DNA from: Luteithermobacter gelatinilyticus
GTDB lineage: Bacteria; Pseudomonadota; Alphaproteobacteria; Sphingomonadales; Emcibacteraceae
Length of the DNA stretch: 64,000 nt
NCBI RefSeq assembly: GCF_005849285.1
Contig: NZ_CP040517.1
Coordinates: 1,990,501 to 2,054,500 of the forward strand
Reading direction: 5' to 3'
Shown here: in pieces, positions 49,996 to 59,393 of the stretch
Numbering within the stretch: the stretch's first letter is position 1
Layout: each line of letters begins with the position of its first letter
Notes under the pieces: model-generated
Seen by the model: only the letters and a program-made list of their open reading frames with translations
Database searches by the model: none
Told to the model about the DNA's origin: nothing
Translations under genes and position numbers: made by a program

Positions 49996-51255
49996 ATGCA
50001 AGAGAAAAAACAAAAAGAGGACTGCGTTGTCATCGGCGCCGGAATCATTGGGACCGTTCTCGCCTACGAATTGCGCCGTGAAGGCCGATCCGTCACGCTT
50101 ATGGACAAGGCGGATCCCGGGATGGGCTGTTCTTACGGCAATGCCGGGCATTTCGCCACAGAACAGGTTTTTCCCATGCCCAATCCGGCTCTGCTGACGC
50201 AAATCCCAGGCATGCTGCTACGCCGCGACAGCCCGCTTATCCTCAAGCCCTCCCATCTCATGGTGTTCTTTCCCTGGGCCGCGAAATTCCTGTGGCACTG
50301 CCGCCCGGCGACGTTCGAGGCCGGCACGGCAGCTCTGAAACGGCTCAACCGAACGGCGCTGGAAGACTGGAAAGCTCTGCTCAAGGAAACGGGACTGGAA
50401 AAATATCTGGTCCACAGGGGCACATTGGAAGTATTCAAGACCGCCAGGGGCCGGGCGCACGGCGCGGCCGCCCTGGAGTCCTTCCAGCAGCACGGCGTGC
50501 CGGTCCGGCTTCTTTCCGGCGCAGAGGCGCGCGACAGGGTGCCCGCCCTCACGCCAGATCAACACGGCGCACTCTATTTCCCCGATACCGCCCATTGTCT
50601 CGACCCCTATGGCCTCACTCAGGCGCTGTATGAGAAATTCCGTAACCTTGGTGGCCACTTTCTTCAGGCGGAAGTGCGCGCAATCGAAAAGGCCTCGCCG
50701 GAGGAGGCCTGCCTCATCACACCCGAGGGAGACCTTGCGGCGCGCCACGTTTTTCTCTGCGCCGGGCTCAACAGCCGGCCGCTGGCCGCCACCTTGGGGT
50801 ACGCCGTGCCCTTGACGGCGGAAAGAGGGTATCACCTGATGCTGCCCCGACCGGCTCTCAAGCTAGATTACCCCCTGACCTATCATGAGCGAAAATTCGT
50901 CATCACCCCGATGACGAACGGCATCCGACTCGCCGGAACAGTGGAATTTGCCCGGGAAAGCGATCCGCCGACCCTGGGCCGAGCCCGGATGTTAAACCGC
51001 TTCGCCCGGGAGATTTTGCCGAACCTCGACGCACAAGACGCCACGGAGTGGGTGGGATGCCGCCCCACCCTGCCCGATTACCTGCCGGTCATTGACCGCC
51101 GGGATAATATCTTTTTTGCCTTTGGCCATAGTCATCTGGGCCTGACCCAGGCAGCCACCACCGCAAAACTCGTAACCGACATGCTGCTTGACGATTCTGC
51201 TGCTGCCCCGGTCGGGGAACATGAACATAACCCGTTCCGTATCACCCGGTTTTGA
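49996..51255 (+). CDS. FAD-dependent D-amino-acid dehydrogenase, probable D-hydroxyproline dehydrogenase
   Basis: A 419-residue flavoenzyme of the DadA/DAO family. The FAD-binding loop is VVIGAGIIGTVLAYELRREG, followed by VTLMDKADPGMGCSYGNAGH, typical of DadA-like enzymes; the second FAD region near the end is DYLPVIDRRDNIFFAFGHSH with LGLTQAATTAKL. It should oxidise cis-4-hydroxy-D-proline to 1-pyrroline-4-hydroxy-2-carboxylate and pass electrons to quinone. It heads the plus-strand branch of the pathway and is followed by the interrupted dehydratase gene. Confidence 0.87.
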   Translation: MQEKKQKEDCVVIGAGIIGTVLAYELRREGRSVTLMDKADPGMGCSYGNAGHFATEQVFPMPNPALLTQIPGMLLRRDSPLILKPSHLMVFFPWAAKFLWHCRPATFEAGTAALKRLNRTALEDWKALLKETGLEKYLVHRGTLEVFKTARGRAHGAAALESFQQHGVPVRLLSGAEARDRVPALTPDQHGALYFPDTAHCLDPYGLTQALYEKFRNLGGHFLQAEVRAIEKASPEEACLITPEGDLAARHVFLCAGLNSRPLAATLGYAVPLTAERGYHLMLPRPALKLDYPLTYHERKFVITPMTNGIRLAGTVEFARESDPPTLGRARMLNRFAREILPNLDAQDATEWVGCRPTLPDYLPVIDRRDNIFFAFGHSHLGLTQAATTAKLVTDMLLDDSAAAPVGEHEHNPFRITRF

Positions 51256-51887
51256 CATTCCGCGACGTGTTGAGCCAGGATATTGAACCAGGGTAGTGAA
51301 AATGAGTATATTTTGATGATGATCCCGAACAATCTGAACATCCTCGACATGCATGCGGCAGGTGAACCCGTGCGCATCATCCTGCCCGGGCAACTCCCCC
51401 TGAAAGGCATGACCATTCTGGAAAAACGCCAGGATATGAAACGGCGGTTTGATCCCTTACGGACCGCACTGATGCAGGAACCCCGGGGCCATGCGGATAT
51501 GTATGGCGCCGTGCTCACCGAGCCCTGCGACCCGCGCGCGGATATCGGGGTGCTGTTCATGCATCATTCCGGCTATAGCACCATGTGCGGCCATGCCACC
51601 ATCGCGCTTGGGCGGTATCTCTATGACGACCATCTCAAGGGCCATCCTGATTCTCCCCGTAGAACATTTCGCATCGAATGTCCCTGCGGCCCGGTGGAGA
51701 TCCGCTTGACCGAGGACGACACGGGCGAACTCGCCTGCGCATTCGACAGCGTGGACTGTTTTGTCGAGGGCATGGGCGAGATTGCCGAGGTTGAGGGCCT
51801 CGGGCAGGTGACCTATGACATCGCTTATGGCGGCGCTTATTACGCCATTCTGCCGTCCTCCGCCCTAGGGCTAGGCCGAATCGACAT

Positions 51888-52256
51888 TCATCGCATCCAT
51901 ATGATTGATGCGGCGAGGAGGGTGAAGGCGAGGAAGTTGCAGGCTTTTCGATCATATCGGGTTGCGAAGCGGCGGAAATGTTTGAGTTTGTTGAAGGCTC
52001 GCTCGATGGCGTTTCGCGCCTTATAGATGGTTTTATCGTAGGGGATCTCGATTTTTCTGGTCCGGTTTGACGGGATCACCGCCTCTGCCCCCATATCCCT
52101 GATGATCTGGCGCAGGGCATTGCTGTCATAGGCTTTATCGGCCAGTACATGGCTGGCGCTCAACCCGTCAAGCAAGGCGGGAGCCTGTGTGATGTCGCCC
52201 CGCTGTCCCGGTGTCAGGATGAACCGGAGGGGGCGCCCAAGGGCATCGCTCGCCAT
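51888..52256 (-). CDS. IS5-family transposase, OrfB part
   Basis: A 122-codon ORF carrying the second Asp (VLADKAYDSNALR) and the Glu (NAIERAFNKLKHFRRFATR) of the DDE triad. Read from a -1 shift at the CCCCCCTTTT run (52310-52319), the frame gives ALGRSRGGLTTKVHMASDAL, the standard IS5 text missing from OrfA. It is therefore expressed as an OrfAB fusion rather than from its own start. Confidence 0.88.
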   Translation of the reverse strand: MASDALGRPLRFILTPGQRGDITQAPALLDGLSASHVLADKAYDSNALRQIIRDMGAEAVIPSNRTRKIEIPYDKTIYKARNAIERAFNKLKHFRRFATRYDRKACNFLAFTLLAASIIWMR

Positions 52257-52270
52257 ATGAACTTTGGTGG

Positions 52271-52645
52271 TCAGTCCTCCTCGGGAACGCCCCAGAGCCT
52301 GATTTTGGTCCCCCCTTTTCCGGTCGCTGCCTGCTGATGGGCGCGGACCAGTGTGGCATCCAGCATCACATAATCATTGTCGGGATCCTCCACCAGGTCA
52401 TTGAAAATCCGGTCCCAGACCCCGCGCTTCGCCCAGCGCGTGAAGCGCTTGTGGACAGTTTTCCACTTGCCGTAGCGGGGCGGCAGATCGTGCCAGTGGG
52501 CCCCCGAGCGCAGCACCCACAGCACCCCGTTGACAAATTGCCGGTTATCGACCGCGGTACGGCCGGGATCACCCGCCTTGCCGGGCAAGAGCGGCGCGAT
52601 CCGGTTCCATTGTGTGGTCGTCAGTTCATAGCGCTTCGACATCAA
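52271..52645 (-). CDS. IS5-family transposase, OrfA part
   Basis: A 124-codon ORF with the DUF4096-type N-terminus (LTTTQWNRIAPLLPGKAGDP, LRSGAHWHDLPPRYGKWKT) and the first catalytic Asp in VMLDATLVRAHQ. After GTKIRLWG the frame departs from the IS5 consensus; a -1 shift on A4G6 (coding strand) just before it rejoins OrfB. The start lies 76 bp inside the right end of the element. Confidence 0.88.
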   Translation of the reverse strand: MMSKRYELTTTQWNRIAPLLPGKAGDPGRTAVDNRQFVNGVLWVLRSGAHWHDLPPRYGKWKTVHKRFTRWAKRGVWDRIFNDLVEDPDNDYVMLDATLVRAHQQAATGKGGTKIRLWGVPEED

Positions 52646-53234
52646 AAGGGCTCCAACATTAAAGGTGAAACCCTATGAATCACATAAAACACATCTTGTG
52701 AAGTATGAATGTCGATTGAACCTAGACTTTTACGCCACGGACGTGACCCGCCTCGCCGATGCCGCCCGCAAAATTATCAAACATCTGCGCAAGACCCGGC
52801 CGATTGCCCATCCCATGGCAAAAGATCTGTCCTTTCTTTATGGCACCATCCTTACCGATGATATCGGGCCGCAAGACAATGCCATAAGTCATAATCTCTG
52901 CCTGTTCGGAGCGGGACAAATCGATCGCAGCCCGACCGGCAGCGGCGTCAGCGCTCGCATGGCGCTCTATCATCACAAGGGTCTGCTGCGGGAAGGGCAA
53001 ACACTTGCCTTTGCCGGCCCTTCCGGTATTCCCTTTTACGCCCGCCTTTGTCGTGAGACGCCGCAAGGTGTATCCGTCACCGTGTCAGGCAGCGGCCATT
53101 ATCTGTCCCGGAGCGAGATTCGTTTTGACACCCGCGACCCCCTGGGTCAGGGTTTCACATTGCCCCAACAGTTCGCCGCCCTCAAACATGTGGATCAAAC
53201 CGAGACGCCATAACCCCCTATCGAGAGATTCCCC

Positions 53235-54212
53235 ATGAGTTTCCCCATGAATTTCCCCATGTCTTTTTCCCGACCTCCTTTTGTGACCGCCGCCGAAATC
53301 GCCGAGGCGTTGCCCTATGACCGTCTGGTGCCGGAATTGGAAAAGGCCTTTGCCATAAAAACCCATATTCCCGAGCGCGCCCATTATCAGATGGGGACGG
53401 ACTGGGGACGGGACGCCCAGATGCTGATCATGCCCGCCTGGCGCGCAGACGGGTTTTTCGGCGTCAAGCTGATCTCCCTTTACCCGGACAACCCCAAGGC
53501 GGGCCTGCCGAACATTACCGGCGTCTATTGTCTTTTTGACGGCGACAGCGGCCAGCTGCTCGCCATGATGGACGCAGGCGAGATCACCCGGCGGCGCACC
53601 GCCGCCGCATCCGTTCTTGCAGCCCGTTATCTGGCCCCTGAAAATGCCCGAACTCTGCTGATTATTGGCACTGGCGCCCTGGCCCGGCCCTTTATCGAAG
53701 CCTATAGCAGCTGGTTCGATCTGGACAACATTCTGATCTGGGGGCGCTCGGAAGAGAAAGCGCAAAAAGTCGTTTCCGACCTACAGGATCGGGTCAAGGG
53801 ACTGTCCATGGTCAAGGATCTTGAAAAAGCCGCAGCCCGGGCACAGATCATTACGACGCTGACCACTTCCAGGTCGCCACTATTACACGGGGACTGGGTT
53901 CCTAAGGGCACGCATCTTGATCTGGTGGGCAGCTACCGCCCGGATATGCGCGAAGTGGATGACAGGGCGATCCTGAAATCAACCCTGTTTACGGACATCA
54001 TGGACGGCGCGCCCCGGGAAGCAGGGGATCTGGTGATTCCTCTTAAGGAAAAGCTGATTAGCCTGCAGGACATCCAGGCCGACCTGCACGCCCTGGTCAC
54101 CAAACAGCATCCCGGCCGGACCTCCCCGGAGGAAATCACCCTGTTCAAGGCCGCCGGCGCTGCGCTGGAAGACCTTGCCGCCGCCGTCCTCGTTCATCGC
54201 TCCCGGCAATAG
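53235..54212 (+). CDS. ornithine cyclodeaminase family protein, probable pyrroline-2-carboxylate reductase
   Basis: A 325-residue member of the ornithine cyclodeaminase/mu-crystallin family: LPYDRLVPELEKAF, MDAGEITRRRTAAASVLAAR and the NAD(P) loop LLIIGTGALARPFIEAYSSW. In hydroxyproline clusters this enzyme reduces pyrroline-2-carboxylate to L-proline, the second step after trans-3-hydroxyproline dehydratase. Since that dehydratase gene is broken just upstream, the reductase may now lack its substrate. Start choice is open: the opening MSFPMNFPMSF is made of a 12-bp repeat with three ATG codons (53235, 53247, 53259). The end overlaps the convergent DUF885 gene by 19 bp. Confidence 0.87.
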   Translation: MSFPMNFPMSFSRPPFVTAAEIAEALPYDRLVPELEKAFAIKTHIPERAHYQMGTDWGRDAQMLIMPAWRADGFFGVKLISLYPDNPKAGLPNITGVYCLFDGDSGQLLAMMDAGEITRRRTAAASVLAARYLAPENARTLLIIGTGALARPFIEAYSSWFDLDNILIWGRSEEKAQKVVSDLQDRVKGLSMVKDLEKAAARAQIITTLTTSRSPLLHGDWVPKGTHLDLVGSYRPDMREVDDRAILKSTLFTDIMDGAPREAGDLVIPLKEKLISLQDIQADLHALVTKQHPGRTSPEEITLFKAAGAALEDLAAAVLVHRSRQ

Positions 54213-55993
54213 ACCTTATCCGGAGTCTCGCCGCCATCGGCAATGAATTCCTTCATCCGCGCTTCCAATACCGGCAACGGCACAGCACCCAGAGCGAGAA
54301 TGGCATCGTGAAATTTGCGCTGGTCGAATTTTGCCCCCAGGGCAGCCTCGGCCTCGCGGCGATGACGGCGAATTTGCAATTCGCCAAGTTTATAGGCAAG
54401 GGCCTGCCCCGGCCAGGAGATATAGCGGTCCACCTCGGTGGTGATTTCATGCTCGGACATGGCCAGATTGTCCTTCATATAGGTCAGGGCCTGCTCACGG
54501 CTCCAGCCATAATGGTGAAGACCGGTGTCCACCACGAGCCTGACCGCCCGCCACATTTCATAGGTCAGCCGCCCGAATTCCTCATAGGGTGTCTGATAGA
54601 TGCCCATAAGAGTGCCCAGCCATTCGGTATACAGCCCCCACCCTTCCCCATAACCGGAAAAATACACTTCCTTGCGAAACTCCGGCCGTTCGGGGGCCTC
54701 CAGGGCCAACGCCGCCTGAAAACTGTGGCCGGGAGTGCATTCATGGAGGACAAGAGCCGGCAAGGTATAAAGCGGCCTTGCCGGCAGGTTATAGGTATTG
54801 AACATGCAGTTTTCCAGGCCGCCGCGTCCCCCCGTATAGATGGGCGCCAGATCCTTTGGTACGGGAATGAGTCCATGCCGGAAACGCGGCAGGAAACCGA
54901 TTACATCCTTCAGTTTCCCATCTGCCTGTTTGACGATATAGGCCGCCCGGCCCAAAAGCTCCTCCGGTGTTTTCGCATAGAATTGCGGATCATTGCGCAG
55001 ATACACCATGAATTCTGATAAGGTGCCTTCGAACCCTGTTTTTTTCATGGTTGCCTGCATTTCCGACTTGATGCGGGCCACTTCCTTAAGACCGATCTGG
55101 TGAATTTCTTCCGGCTCCATCTTCAACGTCGTGAATTTTTCGATCATGGCCCGGTAATAAGCCGCCCCATCAGGAAGCGCCGAGGCGCCGACGGTCATGC
55201 GCGCCTGGGGCAGATATTCATTACGCAGCATGGTCAACAGCCTGCTATAGGCGCCAACTGCATGATCCCGGATCGCGTCCCGCGCCGCCGCTTGCAGCGC
55301 CGTGCGCTGCGAAGCCGGGATGGTCGGCGGCATTTTTGTAAAAGGTTCAAACAGGGGATTGCCATCATCGGCCCGCAGATAGGGCTCAATCGTCTTGTCG
55401 CGCCCAGTTACTGCGACCCTGGGAACAGTGAACCCCCGCGCCAGCCCAGCCCGCATATTGGCGATCTGTTCGTCGAAATACCGCGGAATGTCTTTGAGGC
55501 GCCCGATATAGTTTTGATATTCCTGAACGGTGCGAAAGCCGCCCCGTGGGGTAAGCGCGGTCCAGAAAAAACTGTCTGAATTGAAAGGCGCTTCATAGGT
55601 TTTATAGCGAATGTCGGTGACGAAACCTTCCAGGATTGTACGAAAGATTTGGGCATTGACCTTTTCCGCATCCGACAGTTCGTTATGGGGGATGGCGTCA
55701 AGTTCATTTAATACGGCCGTCCAATACTCAAGGCGTTTCTGCTGGGTGGCGGCATCGACTTTCGGCAAATGATCCGAAGCAACATAGTTGCCCTCCTCGT
55801 CCAATTCCCGCGCCTCCTGAACCATGCGCCACGCCCATTCGGCTTCATACAGGGCGCGCAACCGCGCCTCCGCCCAAGTGATTGCTTCCTCAGGCGCCGA
55901 GCTTTTCCCCTTATTGGGCTGGGCACTGAGTTGACCAGGCAGAATTGTGCAGAACAGCGTCAGAATTAACGCCAACAATGAGCTTGCTCTCAT
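54194..55993 (-). CDS. DUF885 family secreted metallopeptidase-like protein
   Basis: The long ORF to 56242 is trimmed to the ATG at 55993, which has GGGGAG ahead and opens a clear signal peptide (ASSLLALILTLFCTILPGQL, SAQP), giving 599 residues. The conserved zinc-type motif of DUF885 is VLHECTPGHSFQAALAL near the two-thirds point, followed by FSGYGEGWGLYTEWLGTLMG, which supplies the downstream Glu. Such proteins are thought to be zinc carboxypeptidase-like. A palindrome similar to the hydroxyproline site lies in its promoter region, so it might feed peptide-derived hydroxyproline into the pathway; that link is inferred. Confidence 0.85.
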   Translation of the reverse strand: MRASSLLALILTLFCTILPGQLSAQPNKGKSSAPEEAITWAEARLRALYEAEWAWRMVQEARELDEEGNYVASDHLPKVDAATQQKRLEYWTAVLNELDAIPHNELSDAEKVNAQIFRTILEGFVTDIRYKTYEAPFNSDSFFWTALTPRGGFRTVQEYQNYIGRLKDIPRYFDEQIANMRAGLARGFTVPRVAVTGRDKTIEPYLRADDGNPLFEPFTKMPPTIPASQRTALQAAARDAIRDHAVGAYSRLLTMLRNEYLPQARMTVGASALPDGAAYYRAMIEKFTTLKMEPEEIHQIGLKEVARIKSEMQATMKKTGFEGTLSEFMVYLRNDPQFYAKTPEELLGRAAYIVKQADGKLKDVIGFLPRFRHGLIPVPKDLAPIYTGGRGGLENCMFNTYNLPARPLYTLPALVLHECTPGHSFQAALALEAPERPEFRKEVYFSGYGEGWGLYTEWLGTLMGIYQTPYEEFGRLTYEMWRAVRLVVDTGLHHYGWSREQALTYMKDNLAMSEHEITTEVDRYISWPGQALAYKLGELQIRRHRREAEAALGAKFDQRKFHDAILALGAVPLPVLEARMKEFIADGGETPDKVYCRER

Positions 55994-56342
55994 CGGTCTC
56001 CCCTTGATTGATGAAACTGGCAAGCGCTCCTTTATTCCGCAGGGAGCGAGCATGTTTTCATAGGTTACATTTAATATAGTATATTTTATGCAAAATTTAT
56101 CACGGCGGGGAAATTGCGTCAACACGACAGAAGTTTCGACGACAGCCGCCCTGGATGTGCAGTCCCCCGGGTGGGGGGCACGCCAAAGTCCGACGGCATT
56201 GGGCCAAACCGCCAGAACCGCTTCCCTTTCTTCACAACTCACGCCGCCCCCCTGATTGGACTTTGACCGGGAAATATGTCATGATTTCCCCGCCGATTTT
56301 CGGTGTACCAGCCTGTTCTCAGGTCGCTTTCGAGGAAGAACA
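55994..56342. other. divergent promoter region, DUF885 / O-methyltransferase
   Basis: This 349-bp gap contains an operator-like site at 56077-56093 within an AT-rich stretch, and otherwise shows no gene. Both flanking genes have their own ribosome-binding sites. Confidence 0.5.
56077..56093. promoter_or_regulatory. operator-like palindrome resembling the hydroxyproline site
   Basis: TAGTATA-TTT-TATGCAA keeps the arm-spacer-arm arrangement and most bases of the site at 49865-49881 (TCGTATA-TTT-TATACAA). It lies 84 bp upstream of the DUF885 start. A weaker relative (TAGTATA-TAT-TATGGTA) is at 59639-59655. Confidence 0.45.
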
Positions 56343-57368
56343 ATGGAACAACATCTGGATCCCGGCCGGATCATGCAAACCGCCACCGCCTTCTGGGCCT
56401 CGAAAGTGCTACTTTCGGCAGTCGAACTTGATCTGTTTTCCACCCTGGGGGAGGACGCCATGACGGCCCGCGACCTGGGCAGGGCCCTAAAGCTGCACCC
56501 GCGCGGCACATTTGATTTTTTTGACTCCCTGGTGGCGATGGGATTTCTGCAACGCGACGGCGACGGTGCCGAGGCCCGCTACAGCAACACCCCCGAAACC
56601 GCAGCCTTTCTGATCCGGTCCCGGCCCACCTATATTGGCGGCATGGCAGAAATGCTGAATGCCCGGCTGTTCGGGTTCTGGAACAATCTGACCACCGCCC
56701 TTAAAACCGGCGAAGCCCAAAGTGAAACCAGCAACGGCGACAAATCCTTCTTTGAGGAACTATATGCCGATCCCGACCGGTTGGAACAATTTTTACAGGC
56801 CATGAGCAGTTTTCAGGCCGCAAATTTTTCCGCTTTGGCGGAAAAGTTTGATTTCTCTGCTTATCACAGCGTTGCCGACATTGGGGGCGCACTTGGCCTG
56901 CTGTGCCAGATTCTGGCCCGGCACCACCCTCACCTCTCCCTTACTTCATTCGACCTGCCGCCTGTGCGGCCACTGGCCGAAGCCAGCATCGAGAAAGCAG
57001 GCCTTTCGGCGCGGATCACCGTGATGGAGGGGAACTTTTTCCAGGACCCCCTGCCCAAGGCGGAAGTGATCACCATGGGCAACATCCTGCATGACTGGAA
57101 TCTTGAGAAAAAGAAATATCTGATCCGCAAGGTATTTGACGCCCTGCCGGACGGCGGCGCTTTTATCGCCATCGAGAACCTGATAGATGATGCCCGCAGG
57201 GAAAATATTTTTGGTCTGCTCATGTCCCTCAATATGCTGATTGAACTGGGCGATGCCTTTGATTATTCCGCCGCCCAGTTCCGCGACTGGTGCGGGGAAG
57301 CGGGTTTTCACCATGTCGAGGTCCTGCCCCTCACCGGCCCGACCAGCGCGGCCATAGCCTATAAATAG
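56343..57368 (+). CDS. SAM-dependent O-methyltransferase (acetylserotonin-O-methyltransferase-like)
   Basis: The ATG at 56343 has GAGGAAG upstream and gives 341 residues. An N-terminal winged-helix dimerisation domain (LDPGRIMQTATAFWASKVLL, LDLFSTLGEDAMTARDLGRA) is followed by a Rossmann methyltransferase domain with SVADIGGALGLLCQILARHH, the SAM-binding loop, and ITMGNILHDWNLEKKKYLIR, the catalytic-His/Asp region (HDW). Enzymes of this family methylate hydroxyls of small phenolic or indolic compounds, often in secondary metabolism. No biosynthetic neighbours help to name the substrate. Confidence 0.87.
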   Translation: MEQHLDPGRIMQTATAFWASKVLLSAVELDLFSTLGEDAMTARDLGRALKLHPRGTFDFFDSLVAMGFLQRDGDGAEARYSNTPETAAFLIRSRPTYIGGMAEMLNARLFGFWNNLTTALKTGEAQSETSNGDKSFFEELYADPDRLEQFLQAMSSFQAANFSALAEKFDFSAYHSVADIGGALGLLCQILARHHPHLSLTSFDLPPVRPLAEASIEKAGLSARITVMEGNFFQDPLPKAEVITMGNILHDWNLEKKKYLIRKVFDALPDGGAFIAIENLIDDARRENIFGLLMSLNMLIELGDAFDYSAAQFRDWCGEAGFHHVEVLPLTGPTSAAIAYK

Positions 57369-57444
57369 GATAATCTATAAATAACGGCCGCTCACCCTCG
57401 TTCCGGAACCTCTTGCTCCCAGAACGATGATCCAGAAAGAGGAT

Positions 57445-58491
57445 TCAGATAATTTCATCCTCGTCAAAAAGCGGATCTTCATCCAGCTGGGCAGCAAGAC
57501 TGTCCAGAGTCGCTTCCACATCCTTGTTGCGTCTGAGCCTGGCGATATGAAACAGGGCGTCGCCTTCATTGACAACGGGCAGATTGCTGCGGCCGATAAT
57601 CAGCCCCCCTTCCTTCACCAGAACTTCGGTTTCCATCTCACCAAACGGGTCCGACACCACCCCCAGGACATCTCCCTCATTTACCTGTTCCCCAATGGTC
57701 TTGAAGGTGCGCAGCAGGCCCCCGGCCGGGGCCCGCAACCAATAACTTGACGTGGCCCGGATCGGTGCCGTTTTGGGTTTTGTCACGCCCCGTCCTGAAA
57801 TCATGCCCAGATGGTGCATCACCCGCAATATGCCGGTCACGCCCGTACGGACGGCATATTCATCAAACCGCAATCCCTCCCCCGCTTCATAAAGCAGCAC
57901 GTCGGTCCCCTGTTCCTGCGCCGCATGCCGCAGTGAGCCGTTGCGGACCTTTGACGTCAGTGTCAGCGGCGCGCCGAAAGCCTCCGCCAGCGCCATGGTC
58001 TCGGCGCGCGAAGGGGAAACCCTGATCTGCGGCAGATTGGTGCGGTGAATGGCCGCCGAATGGATATCAATGCCGGCATCGGATTTTTCCACGATTTCCC
58101 GCATAAAAAGATAGGCGAGCCTTGAAGCGAGAGAGCCTTGCGGGCTGCCCGGAAAGGAGCGGTTCAGATCCCGCCTGTCCGGCAGGTAACGTGAATGGCT
58201 CATAAACCCGAACGCATTCACGATCGGTACCGCAAGAAGGGTTCCCCTGAGCCGGTTCAGGCTAGGAGCCCGCAGCAGTCGCCGCACGATTTCAACACCG
58301 ATGACCTCGTCCCCATGCACTGCCGCGCTGACAAACAGCGTCGGCCCCGGGCGGCGGCCGTGCACAACCTGCACCGACATGGTGATCGGGGTATGGTCCG
58401 ACAGAACACTCACCGGCAAATCGACAATCTGCCGGGTCCCCGGGTCGATCAGCACCGACCCCAGTTTGAAGGCGTCGGGCTGCCGAATCAT
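57445..58491 (-). CDS. succinylglutamate desuccinylase/aspartoacylase family protein
   Basis: A 348-residue zinc hydrolase: [20 protein letters not shown] supplies His and Glu ligands, [20 protein letters not shown] the substrate Arg region, and [20 protein letters not shown] the third ligand. A C-terminal lipoyl-like segment ([20 protein letters not shown]) is typical of the subgroup found next to rimK. The pair is common in marine bacteria, where the enzyme may trim an acyl or glutamyl group linked to RimK action. Its ATG overlaps the rimK stop (ATGA at 58488-58491). Confidence 0.87.
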   Translation of the reverse strand: MIRQPDAFKLGSVLIDPGTRQIVDLPVSVLSDHTPITMSVQVVHGRRPGPTLFVSAAVHGDEVIGVEIVRRLLRAPSLNRLRGTLLAVPIVNAFGFMSHSRYLPDRRDLNRSFPGSPQGSLASRLAYLFMREIVEKSDAGIDIHSAAIHRTNLPQIRVSPSRAETMALAEAFGAPLTLTSKVRNGSLRHAAQEQGTDVLLYEAGEGLRFDEYAVRTGVTGILRVMHHLGMISGRGVTKPKTAPIRATSSYWLRAPAGGLLRTFKTIGEQVNEGDVLGVVSDPFGEMETEVLVKEGGLIIGRSNLPVVNEGDALFHIARLRRNKDVEATLDSLAAQLDEDPLFDEDEII

Positions 58492-59393
58492 CCCCGGCCT
58501 CTTGTTCTGGTTTTACCCGGTTTGGCCTGTTTTTCCAGAAGTTCAATAATCCGGCCCGCCACATCAATGCCGGTTGCCTTTTCCACTCCCTCCAGGCCCG
58601 GAGAGGAATTGACCTCCATCACGACTGCCCCATGATTGGCCCGCAGCATATCCACGCCACAGACATTGAGCCCCATGGCCTTGGCCGAGCGCACCGCCGT
58701 GGATCGTTCCTCCGGTGAAATTTTCACGGCCTGGGCACTGCCCCCACGATGCAGGTTGGACCGAAACTCCCCTTCAGCGCCGGTGCGCTGCATTGCTGCA
58801 ATAACCTTGCCCCCGACCACAAGAGCACGAATATCCGTGCCCCCCGCTTCCTTGATGAATTCCTGCACAAGAATATTCACCTGGGCCCCGCGGAAGGCCT
58901 CAATCACCGACTTTGCCGAACGGTCCGTATCGGCAAGCACAACACCAATGCCCTGTGTCCCTTCCAGCAGCTTGATGACAAGCGGGGCTCCGCCGGCCAG
59001 CTTCAACACCTCCTCGGTCTGTTTGGGGTCATGGGCAAAGGTTGTCACCGGCAGGCCCAGCCCTTCGCGCGACAAGATCTGCAGGGAGCGCAATTTGTCC
59101 CGGGACCGGCCAATGGCAACAGATTCATTCAGGGGATAGACGCCCATCATCTCGAACTGACGCAACACCGCAAGACCATAAAATGTCACCGAAGCGCCGA
59201 TGCGCGGGATGACCGCATCATAAGGCGGCAGTTTTTCGCCGTTATAATAGATTTCCGGACGACGGGACGCGATGTTCATATAACAGCGCAGCGTATTGAT
59301 GATATCCAGTTCATGGCCGCGGGCCTCTGCGGCTTCTTTAAGGCGCTGATGGGAATATAGATTTGGGTTCCGGGCCAGCATGGCTATTTTCAT
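58488..59393 (-). CDS. rimK: RimK family alpha-L-glutamate ligase
   Basis: Starting at [18 protein letters not shown] (59393) the protein has 301 residues, the length of RimK; the longer ORF to 59453 adds an unneeded leader. ATP-grasp features include [20 protein letters not shown] and [20 protein letters not shown], the Mg-binding end. RimK adds glutamate residues to the C-terminus of ribosomal protein S6 and changes translation; some members make poly-glutamate. It is the first gene of a two-gene unit with the desuccinylase-like enzyme. Confidence 0.92.
   Translation of the reverse strand: MKIAMLARNPNLYSHQRLKEAAEARGHELDIINTLRCYMNIASRRPEIYYNGEKLPPYDAVIPRIGASVTFYGLAVLRQFEMMGVYPLNESVAIGRSRDKLRSLQILSREGLGLPVTTFAHDPKQTEEVLKLAGGAPLVIKLLEGTQGIGVVLADTDRSAKSVIEAFRGAQVNILVQEFIKEAGGTDIRALVVGGKVIAAMQRTGAEGEFRSNLHRGGSAQAVKISPEERSTAVRSAKAMGLNVCGVDMLRANHGAVVMEVNSSPGLEGVEKATGIDVAGRIIELLEKQAKPGKTRTRGRG

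Larger units (their letters stand above)
51875..52721 (-). mobile_element. IS5-family insertion sequence, 847 bp
   Basis: Ends are defined by the host gene break: terminal inverted repeats of 17 bp with three mismatches share the exact core AATCGACATTCAT, and CTAG is duplicated at 51871-51874 and 52722-52725. Two minus-strand ORFs encode the transposase, as in the IS427 group. Both TIRs and the target duplication are intact, so the insertion is probably recent and the element may be active. Confidence 0.92.
51316..53213 (+). pseudogene. trans-3-hydroxy-L-proline dehydratase, split by an IS5-family element
   Basis: The N-terminal part (51316-51874) and the C-terminal part (52726-53213) of a proline racemase-family gene are separated by an IS. 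Removing the IS and one copy of CTAG joins SALGL and DFYATDV exactly in frame, giving 348 codons. C91 (STMCGHATIALG) is retained, and the second catalytic residue is Thr (DRSPTGSGVSARMA), which is the signature of the dehydratase that turns trans-3-hydroxy-L-proline into pyrroline-2-carboxylate. The next gene encodes the matching reductase. As it stands the first half reads into the IS and ends at 52026; the enzyme must be inactive. Confidence 0.9.
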
